Shown here piece after piece: positions 7,201-16,600 of a DNA stretch of 19,067 nucleotides; position 1 is the first letter of the stretch; each line of letters begins with the position of its first letter. The position numbers and the translations under genes are program-made. Below the pieces are notes generated by a model. It was not told the DNA's origin, did not search any database, and saw nothing but the letters and a program-made list of their open reading frames with translations. Source of the DNA: Phoronis ovalis (Eukaryota; Phoronida; Phoronidae); contig JAOXYB010016532.1 of assembly GCA_028565635.1 (NCBI GenBank), positions 1 to 19,067 of the forward strand. The letters run 5' to 3'.

Positions 7201-9649
7201 TCCGTACCTTCTAAACTAATGTCTGCGCTTAACCGCTTGAATTTTCATTTATTGTCTTGAAATGCATAAGAAAGATAAGCCTTTAATTTATATATAAAGC
7301 GCCTAGAAATTCTAGGCTCCAATCAACTGCAGCGTATATAATATATAACAATCGACAAATTTCACTAAACTCCTAGTGAAAAGCTGATCTAGATTGGTCA
7401 AAAGTTTAATGACGTATTTATTTTGCTCTTGTTAAATTGAAAGAATATAGCGACAACTGACTACAAGTCCCCAGACGTTCGTTGAGAAGGTACGTACGGA
7501 ACACTATTTATTCAGACTGGGCCACATCTGACAATTTCTGCACTGCATGTGGCCACTAGTAAAAGCGCGTTCTTCATGGACGATTCTCAAAGATTGTATT
7601 CAAATTGGATTGTTTCTAAAACATATATCATATTTTTAAATTTCTGTAGACATACCTTCATTTCTTGCATTGGTATCGTAACTGGTTCCGTGTCGGGTCG
7701 TCGTAAAAAAGGAATCCCCATATTATAAACATTTTCCCTACAATATGCACGTTATACCTTTAAAACATACGTATTTCTGAAAATATATTTGATTTTCTTT
7801 TTTTACTACCTATTGTAATTTAGGGTGTTGTGTAATATATATTATTACAATCTTTAATATCATCAGCTGTCAACATCACTCTACGGTGTGACCAAAATGT
7901 TCCCTAAATCCTTCTTCAATCATTATGATCGCTCTTTATTATTCAGTTGTTATGAACAGTTCTTTTATATCAATTAAAATATGATCATGCCAGTTTCAAA
8001 TACTCCAGTTTATTATGTCTCCCAATTCAAGATTATTGCAAAATGGAATATGCTGTGTCTTCCTCGGTCACAGAGGAGGACACACACAATTTGAAAAATG
8101 AGTTTGATGATGATTATCAAATTAATGATATGATGTCTTGTTTGAAATATACACATGGACTTACAGACATAGGCCATTGCGAAAAATATACAGCAAAATC
8201 CTACCTAAGTCTGTTTCGAATTTCCTGAAACAATAAAAATTACTTGGAATAATAAAGATAGTAAACAAAAGATTATTTTACAAACCACTAGCAATTGTAC
8301 CTTGTGCTAAAAATGGTATTATAATATTAATTATAAGACACTTCGTTATATTTCGGGGGAAATGCGTTTTGGAAAATAACTGTGCATAATATTACCTTTC
8401 TCCTTCGCTTATTCTTTTCCCTACAAAACACAAGTGCGTTTGTAACAGGTAAATACCGTATACCTTTCGTAACATTGGTTTTTAAACCTCTGCCTTGACC
8501 TTGACGTGCTTTAAGAAGTGACACCAATGTAAACGATACTCGTACACTAATTGTGAAACAAAACTAACAATCTGCCTTACCAGAAATATCAAGGGAAAGA
8601 TATAATTATCGCAAACTAAGATTTAGTAATCTCTTTTGTTTATCAATTTTTGTTTTTGTATTCGAACATATTATTATGATGACGTTGAGTTGTTATCGTT
8701 CGGTAAAACATAAAATAACTTTTTTAGGTGTTAAGCTATTCTTAGGGAAAACTGTAGTATTACTTTTTCGTGTGTTGCAGAGGAAAATGTTTGATTTGTG
8801 TTATGAATTTTTACAATGATTTCATATAAGAATACAGTTACTTTATTATATCGCTCTAATTAAATGACGGTCAGTTAGGTAAAAGTTTTTATGGGCGAAT
8901 CGTATAGTTCTTTACAATCCCCCTACCTTTTCTCTGCGTCGAAACATTTAAACCAAATACATGAAATCGCCGCACAACATATAGAAATAAGGGATAGTAT
9001 CGACACCACAATAACGATTTCATTATTCCACCAACCACCATCTTTATCTACACCTTTCTGCCGCGGTGTCTTGTGTTCTCCATGAACTGCTTCTATACAT
9101 GACATACAACTTAGGTATATCGGCAGGATCAGCAGCTCTACATATAAGACAGTAATAATGGAATCTTTGCTGTGATCATATTACCACATGATAGCCAGTC
9201 ATGAACTGTTCCTGCTTGTAGTAGAGTTACATGCAGTCTGAATAAATCTATGATTAAGCTCAGACGCTAGTTGAGAGGGTACGGAACACTAACCGTACGG
9301 ATGCACTTATTCAGACTGAGTTACATGTAAATATACCGAAATGTATTGGCAAATTTATTTTTTACCTATTAAGAAGAATATTTATTTCAAACTGCACACT
9401 GAGAAATCAGGCATCAGAGGAGTGTTTTGTTACAATTGACTCTGATCTGATATCATTTAAACGTTTAACGTTAGTACATGAAGTAAAAACCAGAGGCAAA
9501 CATATGGTAGCCGAAAATTGGATCTACAATGTATATATACGATGTATTGCAAATATATGTAAACTCTAAAAAAATATGTAGTAAAGATAGCCATGACTAA
9601 AGTTAAAAATACAAAAATGTCAAATAATCTACTCACTTTTTGTATCCAT
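3931..9649 (-). CDS. Predicted single-pass membrane protein encoded by 11 exons including tandem mini-exons
   Basis: Hand-assembled gene on the minus strand. Exons in transcript order are 9649-9637, 9092-8927, 8508-8464, 8420-8396, 8224-8205, 7737-7656, 7116-7066, 6679-6629, 6232-6188, 6082-6035 and 4263-3931. All introns are GT-AG. Exit phases 1, 2, 2, 0, 2, 0, 0, 0, 0, 0 match every entry phase, and the sum is 879 nt: 292 codons plus TAG. The predicted protein has a short hydrophilic N-terminus without a signal peptide and one hydrophobic segment at about residues 30-52 with cysteines at its inner end. Basic tracts follow (SRSRQR, NKRRRK), then acidic mini-exon peptides at 118-182 and a basic, Pro/Thr/Tyr-containing tail at 183-292. 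Positive charge after the segment suggests N-out/C-in. No family is recognised. The least certain pieces are exon 1 (13 coding nt) and exon 5 (20 nt). Confidence 0.7.
4774..4921 (+). repeat. Dispersed direct repeat, copy 1
   Basis: Aligns with 5680-5835. Shared blocks in order are a C-rich run then CGCTTAATT, TCAGAAA, TTTTGTTTT, GATTT/GATCT, a GGTTAG/GGGTAG block, and CTTCNGTCCTGAA followed by ACCTTT. The two copies are diverged with small gaps. Its right half is the beginning of the left arm of the palindrome at 4848-5231. Confidence 0.65.
4848..5231. repeat. Near-perfect 182-bp inverted repeat with 20-bp spacer
   Basis: The left arm 4848-5029 is the reverse complement of the right arm 5050-5231, around the spacer 5030-5049. 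Read by eye there is one mismatch in 182 positions (CCTTGGACTG against CCTTCGACTG) and no gap. The arms begin TAGAGTTTTTGTGTCATGAT and end AAGCCAACCCACCTC at the spacer. There is no open reading frame across it and no obvious target-site duplication. It sits in the last intron of the minus-strand gene, so a transcript through it would fold into a long double-stranded hairpin. Confidence 0.97.
5680..5835 (+). repeat. Dispersed direct repeat, copy 2
   Basis: Second, diverged copy of the unit at 4774-4921, about 900 bp away in the same orientation. It carries the equivalents of the C-run (ATTCCCCCCTCCGCTTAATT), TCAGAAAGGACGTTTTG and CTTCAGTCCTGAAAAACCTTT. It has no inverted partner, which indicates that the left arm of the nearby palindrome carries the ancestral orientation. 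Confidence 0.6.
6035..7116 (-). other. Tandem array of four homologous phase-0 mini-exons
   Basis: Four exons of 51, 51, 45 and 48 bp lie in transcript order at 7116-7066, 6679-6629, 6232-6188 and 6082-6035. Each is flanked by phase-0 introns. Their peptides are RSRYTSRPVTQWLEEVE, TDDEPQTQQVYWSQEIE, TSDIEPSEEVLRVHE and AQEPPEQVMVEADVHA. These share an EP-x(2-4)-V core and usually a closing acidic residue. The intron 3' ends are alike (CTTTGTTTCAG, TTTTGTTTAAG, CTTTGTTTCAG, CTTTGTTTTAG), and the donors are GTATCT, GTACTT, GTACTT and GTACGG. Similarity extends into the flanking intron of the first two, so they arose by exon-plus-intron duplication. Each can be skipped without changing frame. 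Confidence 0.75.
6269..6382 (-). mobile_element. MITE-like element, copy 2, truncated
   Basis: AAATAAATCCATCCGTTAGT is the family terminus. It is followed by AACGTCTGGG, then TTCAATTTAACAAGAGCGAA and AAACTTTTGACC, which are the reverse complement of the right half of the copy at 7175-7519. It is thus one end of an inverted-orientation copy, with about 16 bp missing after the terminus and the other half absent. It lies in the intron between the mini-exons at 6629-6679 and 6188-6232. Confidence 0.75.
7175..7519 (+). mobile_element. MITE-like element, copy 3, nearly complete
   Basis: The left end TGAATAAATCCATCTGTTAG continues GAGTTCCGTACCTTCTAAAC. The right end, read as reverse complement, is CAGTCTGAATAAATAGTGTT then CCGTACGTACC. 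The interior is collinear with the copy at 2104-2482 (TTCTAGGCTCCAATCAA, CTGCAGC, GGTCAAAAGTTTAATGACG). The outermost CAGTC of the left end has decayed. About 345 bp, no coding capacity. It is inside an intron of the minus-strand gene, between the exons at 7656-7737 and 7066-7116. Confidence 0.82.
7656..8508 (-). other. Juxtamembrane small exons 3-6 of the minus-strand gene
   Basis: Four exons lie at 8508-8464 (45 nt), 8420-8396 (25 nt), 8224-8205 (20 nt) and 7737-7656 (82 nt). Acceptors read TTAAAG, TTGTAG, TTTCAG and TTGTAG; donors read gtatac, gtaata, gtagga and gtatgt. Peptides are a basic STSRSRQRFKNQCYER, then EKNKRRRK, EIRNRLR and a 27-residue piece containing YNMGIPFLRR and PDTEPV. 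The last shares the EP-x-V theme of the downstream mini-exons. Exons 5 and 6 together are 102 nt and phase 0 at both ends, so they could be skipped as a pair. Exon 5 is supported mainly because it supplies the required phase shift. Confidence 0.58.
8927..9092 (-). other. Transmembrane exon of the minus-strand gene
   Basis: This exon runs from an acceptor TGTATAG to a donor AAAAG|gtaggg, 166 nt, entering after one codon base and leaving after two. It encodes about 55 residues: a Lys-rich hydrophilic lead ending GGWWNNE, an uninterrupted hydrophobic stretch at about residues 30-52 (IVIVVSILSLISICCAAISC onward), then WFKCFDAEK. The two adjacent cysteines plus two more near the basic side are possible palmitoylation sites (inference). 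The tryptophan pair at the outer edge is typical of a membrane interface. Confidence 0.72.
9234..9318. mobile_element. Short 85-bp MITE with 9-bp target duplication
   Basis: Exact termini CAGTCTGAATAA and TTATTCAGACTG bound 85 bp. Subterminal blocks match the longer copies in the window (CAGACG then AGTTGAGAGGGTACGGAACACTAA). The element is flanked on both sides by AGTTACATG (9225-9233 and 9319-9327), a 9-bp direct repeat interpreted as a target-site duplication. A 9-bp duplication fits Mutator-like elements better than Tc1/mariner (TA) or hAT (8 bp), but family assignment is an inference. It lies in intron 1 of the minus-strand gene. Confidence 0.9.
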
Positions 9650-9851
9650 GTTATTTACTCAGGTCGTGTTCTATGCGTTTAGCGCAATTAGGTAAAACCG
9701 CCCTTCTAATGAAGAAATGTGTCTTGTAGTTTGTAAACGTTTTCCGCAAAGCGCCAATGACAACAAAACACAACGTCACAGTACGTCGGCACAATGGTAG
9801 AATGGTGTTACGTAAAGAAAGTCGATGTTTTTGCGAATCTTCGACATTCAT
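9637..9851 (-). other. Candidate first exon with 5' UTR of the minus-strand gene
   Basis: The start codon at 9649-9647 sits in AACATGG, with A at -3 and G at +4, and an in-frame TGA lies four codons upstream. The coding part is only ATG GAT ACA AAA A, then the strong donor gtgagt in phase 1, which fits the transmembrane exon exactly. Upstream, CpG-containing sequence holds a 66-codon open frame (9851-9651) whose stop ends one base before this ATG. It could be an upstream ORF or chance. The transcription start is not determinable. Confidence 0.5.
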
Positions 9852-12800
9852 CCTTTAGGATCACGAAGAATCAGTTTTTACCGACGGGACCCATTTCAAA
9901 TGTTTAGTAAATTCTAGCAGTTTAATCGTGACCTTTTCGATAACCGATGGAATAATTATATAATGCAAAAAATGAATGATGTTTTCCTACTAATCTAGCT
10001 AATTAAAAATGCAATTCCAACGTGAATTCTTAATAAGAAGACCTTATAGCATGTTTTTTTCTAAATGTAGTTTGCATAACTCTCAGAGATTTCTTGTTTG
10101 ATATGCAAAATTATCTCTGGTTTAAGTGCAGAAGAGTCCCCTTCGGCGTCATCATTCTAATTAAACTCCGAAGTATATATGTTTCCGCTCCCGTTACTTA
10201 TCTGCTTTTCTTTTGATAGCAGTTAACGAGAGAAAATACCTGATCTACCATAAATGAGTGCAAGCAGATTTAACTAAGTACCTGAAGCGAAAACTAATTG
10301 CAGGCTTTTTTTAAAGCGTCATATATTATACAGTACGTAAATAATCGCCGATTTTAGCACTTCTAACGAAATAAATTTGTTGATTATAAAATATTCAATT
10401 TATTATGTTCCACAGATATTTAAAAGTAGCTGTCATTTGCGTGTTAAATTTTGGAGCAAAGATAATTTGGTCAACTATAGAGATAATTTTTCTATGAATT
10501 TTCATTAGTTCTGTCTGACACTATTATAATAACTAACTCTTAGTTATAATAGTCCTAGGTTCTTGCATAAGTTCAAATATAATTCAACACGGTAAACAAC
10601 GAGATTAAGGTAATTATATTTCAAGTTTACAAACAGAGTTTTTGATGGCATCACGATTATACATCCGAGGTTGCCGATATAAATAATACATGAAAACATT
10701 TTTGAAAAACATTGAAAATAACCAATAATTTTACAATCAATATAACATGTACTTGCATGAAATTGGGAAAGTGAATTGAATAAGTACCTGACGTTACAGA
10801 ATATCAAATTCATTGCAAAACTCACTGCCTAGAGTTCAGTACATTATGCATACACTGGGGCCAGATCTAGAATTCCGTTGGATATTCGGTATACGCTCTT
10901 CATCTGGGAAGCAGAATAAGTTCTAGATCATATATGTTGACCCTGACCGATAAGTTGAGGCAATGTTTTGTTCTAGCAAACATTTGTGATTCTATATAGT
11001 TAAATAGATATCGGCCTGTAAAAGAATGAAACGTTGTGTCCCTTCCGTCCAACAGATGTACAAACTCCCCTCCCTCTCTACAACAGGTCTAAACCATTTT
11101 TGGTCCCCTAATATAAATTTGCCAGGCCCCCTTCATAAAAATTATGACCAGTTCCTTATCAAATACGAATTCTTAGGTAAATGCGATAAGACGATATAAA
11201 TAACCTGGAAACTACCTTTATGATGTGCTATTTATAGCTTCTACCCGAGGACACATCTAGATCAAAGGATGGGTCCACATGCGCAAACGAGAAATCATGT
11301 GAAAAGGGTACATTTGTTCCACCGAGCGTAATGTGCGTTTAGTGTAAAGGGTACATACTAAGCTAAATACTAGCAAATAGGGTATAGTTTTTAGAATGTA
11401 AGTCTGCCAAAGGCCACAAAGAGTATTTTTTCAGTTTCAGATGTGCAAAATTAGTGCGGATTTGCCAACGCGTCAACATGTTTTCCAATAAAGGATCATT
11501 TTTTAAACTTACAAGTATTTCTAAAAGGTGTTTTTTTAGTAGGCTATATACGAGTTTAGGTTTTTTTCGAAACCGTATAGGCACTTAATTGCAGACCATT
11601 TACGCAAGTTGCCCCCCGGGACAGAAGGTCACGTGGTTAAATACGGAAGGACATTTCCATTCATTCGACAAGGAAGAATCCTGCAATCTAAAATTAGATT
11701 TCCGTGTGAGATAACAGGAAGCGTACATTCTTTTGATTATAAGTCTAACTAGAGGGATTCATTAATGACAAAACGTTTAAGTTGTTACAGCATAACAGGT
11801 ATGTACAGGTATGTACTCGGGATCGGGACTATAAAACGGGGGACTGGCGTCACGTTATATACCTTCGTGAAACGATCAACATTTACAAGACACAAAATGA
11901 GTTATGATACATTTTTAAATTTCTTTTCGTGAGAAATGGCTATTTAAAAATATATTGTCCGTGTAAATAAGTGAACGACACTGAGAACGTACTTTCGTTT
12001 TAGTCTATTTCCTCAACGCAGCATGTGTCACTGATATCCTTTGAGATGTTATATATAGTGTTCCATAAGTGCTAGATTGCACTTTTGTGCATCTGTATAG
12101 TATATACAATATAAAATCTATTGCATAGATTTATAAATTTTATTTCATGCATGTACGTCACGGAGAAAATCATACATAAACATAGCATTTTAAAAATTTT
12201 AACATACAACTGGGTAAACTTGGAAAGAAGGGAGACTGCCCTTGCAGCGACAGGCACGGATTTAGGAAGAGATGCTTAAAATGTTGCTCTCTTGTTTGTG
12301 GGAACATAACCACCTGTCTCAGTTAAAGCATGTGTTTACTATGGCTGAGAACAAAATGTCTGGATTGTCTTTTTAGACAAATGTCTGCGTGTACACTTAA
12401 TATATGTTAATTTTTAAATCACCGGATTTCCCGTTTCAACTTTTTCTGCTTGCAAAAATGACAAGCGGTTTATTACTGTAACAGTGATAAGTAATACTTT
12501 AAAAAGATATTGTTCACGTTGGATTTATTAATTATGCTCCTTAATTCATTAAAAACCAAAACACAAGAGATTTGAAATTGTTTTATTTATTGTCATGGTA
12601 ACAAAGGTGTCTTGAATTAGCTTGCATGATTTCTTGCATTTATTACCAAATTAATATAGTTACGTACGAGCTTAGATTTAAATTGTCTTGCACACGTCTA
12701 ACTTTCAGAGCACTTATCTACTTAAACCCATGTATATTTTTTCGGTATCACTATATGCCCAGTCGTTCATATTGTGCAGCATGACACCTATAATAGAACA

Positions 12801-13632
12801 GGTTTTGGAAATATTGTTGAACAAAATTTGTGGTAACATAAAAACAATGTCTTTTTGTTTGGAAAGGCTTAACTGAGAATGAATGCTTATACCATGCAGA
12901 TATAAAAAAAACTATCAGTCATCAAAGGTTTATTACAGCAGAACTTTATATTTATATTCTTTCAATAAAAGAAGAAAACATACAGAAACTTTATAATTAA
13001 ATGTTAAGTTTAAAAGTACCGAATGTTCAATGGTTGTGAAAGCATATTACACCTGGAAAATAACTAGCTATAGCTTGACAGTGTGTAAATATTGATGAAA
13101 AATAAATACTGTAGGGAGTGCCGTTAAACATGTTTTAAAATGTTCGAAGATATGTTGTGAGTCCCTGTCAAATAATCAGCCGATTCAGATCACTATTCCC
13201 AATACATGTCGAGGTTGTACAGTTCCAGGAGTCTCTATACATATTTCAGAACCCCGGGTTCAGAACCCATGGCAGCACCTGGATTACAGCTTCCTATGAG
13301 CGCAACGAACAAATGTTACGCATTTTGTTTACACTTTTTCTTATTTCTTAATCTATAATCCATAGTATATACCTAGTATAGCGATATCACATTAAGTAAG
13401 TAGTGAATTAAAGTGAATAGGTTAATATTAAAATTTGGTCCCTCACAATTTTTACCATTCAGAAATGCTAATAAACTCAACTTTTTGTGCTTTATGCATA
13501 TGTGTTTGCACAGTATTACATACATTTAAAACTTAAATCTTAAATGTGACATTTCATGCATTCTAAAAATCTAAATGTATGAAACATTATATGTTAATCA
13601 CTTCTTAAAATTAAATATTTAATTGTTTTCAG
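9852..13632. other. About 3.8 kb without a recognisable gene
   Basis: AT-rich sequence on both strands with only short open frames (for example 10544-10825 minus and 11363-11584 minus), which lack family motifs, splice consistency or compositional contrast. Slightly G+C-richer patches lie near 11040-11120, 11600-11680 and 13160-13300. The last contains GGGTTCAGAACCC, a short perfect hairpin. No tRNA A/B box pair was recognised. Undetected 5' UTR exons of the gene at 13692 could be here. Confidence 0.5.
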
Positions 13633-13691
13633 GGGTAGCTTCACAACATCCAAGACTATAAAATATATTATTATTTTTGTGCACTGTAACT

Positions 13692-16600
13692 ATGTCATTG
13701 GCCCAAGAAAACTTTGGACTACTATGTTGGCTATTGATTGAGCCTGGGACAGTAGTGTTATCTGATTTTCTGAAGAAACAGCTGAACAAAATATATCCAT
13801 CAAAGACATTAGAAGACATTTTAAACTTGCCACAAGTACAACATGACATGTCTCTGGTAACAGCATTCACAGTAAATCAACAGCAATTACTGTATCCTCA
13901 AAGCAGAGGAAAGAACAACTTGGGCTCAGCAAAGAAAAATGTCAAACTCTGTCACCTGGACATTTCTCTAATTTGTATTTTGTTACGTAACATTGCTGGA
14001 TTATGTCCATCTCAATGGATAATATGGGACAATCCTCAGCCGCATGATAGCTCTCCGCCAGCAAATATCAGTCGCATTGGAATCTTTAGAAATTTATGCT
14101 ATGATCTCGGAACAACATCAGCAATAACAGACGAAGACTTCAGCAAACTTTGGGACGGTATCTTTCAAAGTCTGCTACAACTTTCTACCAAATATTCGCA
14201 GCATGACTATAATACCTTGCGATCATTGCCCATTGATATAGACACGCAAATAAAGTATAAACATATGTTAACACTATGGTATCAAACATCCTGTGCAACA
14301 GACACAGCTGTAAGTTATACCGAAGAAGTATCAATAAAAGAACATTTGCCAACAGCCGAAGAGTGTGAAACAGTGATGAACATTCAAATAGAAAAAATGG
14401 TGGAAAGAAAAATCCTACACAATGACGACACTACAGAATATTCAGTTGAATTAGCAACTTGTTATATAAATGACACAGATACACTTGTACGTGATTCCAA
14501 ACGAGTGCCAGATGCAGCCGATATAAAAACTGCCATTATGACAACTGAATCCAATATTCAACAAAATCTAGATACTAGAACAGAGCAAATTCAGCACCAA
14601 CTGCATCACATGGAAACGAACCTCAGTAGGAAAGTCGACGAGTCCAGTCGTCACGAATCGGAAACTAAATCAACAAGCAGAGAAGGTAAATTGAATCGCT
14701 TTAACAATCGTTTTGCAACAATATTTGAAATAATATGTTTGTGGTGTTAGATGATACACTGCTTCTTATCTCGCAATTTGCATGATGACCGTAGACAGTA
14801 GATAAAGAGAGCTAAACAATGATATTTTTGATAACTAAATAAATATTAATTTCTTTTTTTATTCATTAGGAAAAAGCTTATTTCAACCCCAACAAGGTCC
14901 CTCTAATCCCACCCAAGGGCCCTCCCAAATTTCCAGGTCCGAAGCCTTAGCTGAATAAGAGCCAGTAATATGCAAACATAAAAAAGAGCGAGTCATAAAG
15001 AGAGCGAGCCTGTATTGAAAGTATATACATGTAGGTGATGTAAAAAAAAATATAAATGATATCCCGCTTTATTCCTCAACGCTCTTTCTCCTACTACTGG
15101 CTACATCCTTCCTCATATTATAATCTCTTTGTTCTCGTGGCTTTTACACCTGTAAACAGATTTTCAAAATGTTCTATCTCGAGATTCACTATTATCCAAA
15201 ATGTGCAAGGATTCATGATAGTGCAAATTAATGTAAAACTGATACACGCGCGATCGATTTACCAAAAGCCGCAACATGTGAACTTTATGTATGAAAACAG
15301 TTTATCCATTGTTAATTATGGTTTTAAATAAAAATTACTACTGTTAATAAATTTCTAAAGATTCACATTTATATTTGCTAAAAGCACTAAATTGATTATA
15401 TAACCAAAAATCTCTAGTGCAAATTAAAAGTGGACCATAACAAATTGGGGAATATCACGTATTTAGGCCCACTGGGTTTTACCGTAGGATGTACCTAATG
15501 ATTTTTATAAGGTGTCATTAAAACGCTAAATAAAATTACATATAGACTTCACACGCGAATCTAAAAATACCACTATGAATAAAGTTTCAGACAAAAAATG
15601 TATTTTTTCACCAACTTTTACCTAAAGCAGTAACGAGACCCTAGCATAGCCTTCAGTTTGACGCTATACATCAGTTTATGATAAACAGTACTAGTAGTAG
15701 TATTTTAATAGCATTACGAGTACTGGTAGTAATAATCTGGATGCATATATTAGACAAGTTATAACTGCACTCTTCTGTAAGGCATCACATTATGTTCCTT
15801 GTAGGCAAGATACTGGAAAGGCACGTTGCAGACAGGCTTCGACCTAGAAATCAGGATTTTAAAGGAAGAGAAATATTACTACATGAAATAAGGCAGAAAC
15901 TTAAAGTTGTCCATCGACTCACAGTGTTTGGGTTAGGGGGAGTGGGTAAAACAACCCTAGTCACAGAATACGCCCACTTAAACAGAGATAATTACCACTT
16001 AATAAGGTGGATAGATGCTGAAGACGAGTCATTATTATCATCTCTTAAGGAATTTGCTGATGATCTTAATATTCAGACGCAAGGCCAAAATGTTGGTACA
16101 ATTGCTAAGCAGATATTTAAAAACATCATGCGCCTGTCATCGTGGCTTCTTATTTTTGACAACACCACGGACTATAAAAGCTTAACATCAGTTTTGCCGA
16201 CAACTGATAGTTTTCATGACACCCACCACATATTGATCACTTCTCGAAACACAAACTGGAAAAATTTTGTAAGTCTTGACACATTTACGGAATGCGAAGC
16301 AATTATGTTCATAAAACAAATTTGTGGAGGAAAATGTCAAACTCAAGATTGCAAAAATCTGGCAAAAACTATAGACTTATTTCCTCTTGCATTAGGACAT
16401 GCAACACAGTATATTAAACAAAATTGTATAAGTATTCAATCATATCTAAAAATATTCAATCAGTCTAACAAAGCAAAATTACTCTCAACGGGTTTTCAGT
16501 TAGAAGACGATTATCAGATAACAGTAATGAATACATGGACTACGACTGAACAAAGGATAACAGAAAAATCGGCGGATGCAATACAATTATTACAGTGGTG

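Noticed and set aside
7675-7737. Apparent broken acceptor (TTTTTTACGA) in front of a fifth PDTEPV mini-exon
   Set aside because: Reading further upstream shows a proper TTGTAG acceptor at 7738 with an open phase-2 frame, so the exon is simply longer (82 nt) and not broken.
7757-7790. Possible 19-nt minus-strand exon AAATACGTATGTTTTAAAG between cag and gtataa
   Set aside because: Its 0-to-1 phase does not connect with either neighbour and the polypyrimidine tract is poor.
8043-8228. Plus-strand 61-codon open frame starting ATGGAATATG with a following AATAAA
   Set aside because: No domain, no splice partner, and it overlaps the candidate minus-strand 20-nt exon; composition is like the background. 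It cannot be excluded as a short exon.
9949-9965. Minus-strand TATA-like CATTATATAATTATT upstream of candidate exon 1
   Set aside because: AT-rich DNA produces such strings often, and there is no supporting initiator evidence.
10544-10825. 93-codon minus-strand frame followed by a cag/gtactt-like border
   Set aside because: Cys/Phe/Ile-rich AT-driven sequence with no matching second exon.
13240-13290. GGGTTCAGAACCC hairpin near GGTTC text, considered as a tRNA T-arm
   Set aside because: No A box, anticodon stem or acceptor stem pairs could be drawn around it.
13677-13691. Upstream extension of the HEPN frame beginning at a TTG
   Set aside because: Eukaryotic context favours the first ATG at 13692; there is no ATG between the in-frame stop at 13659 and that site.
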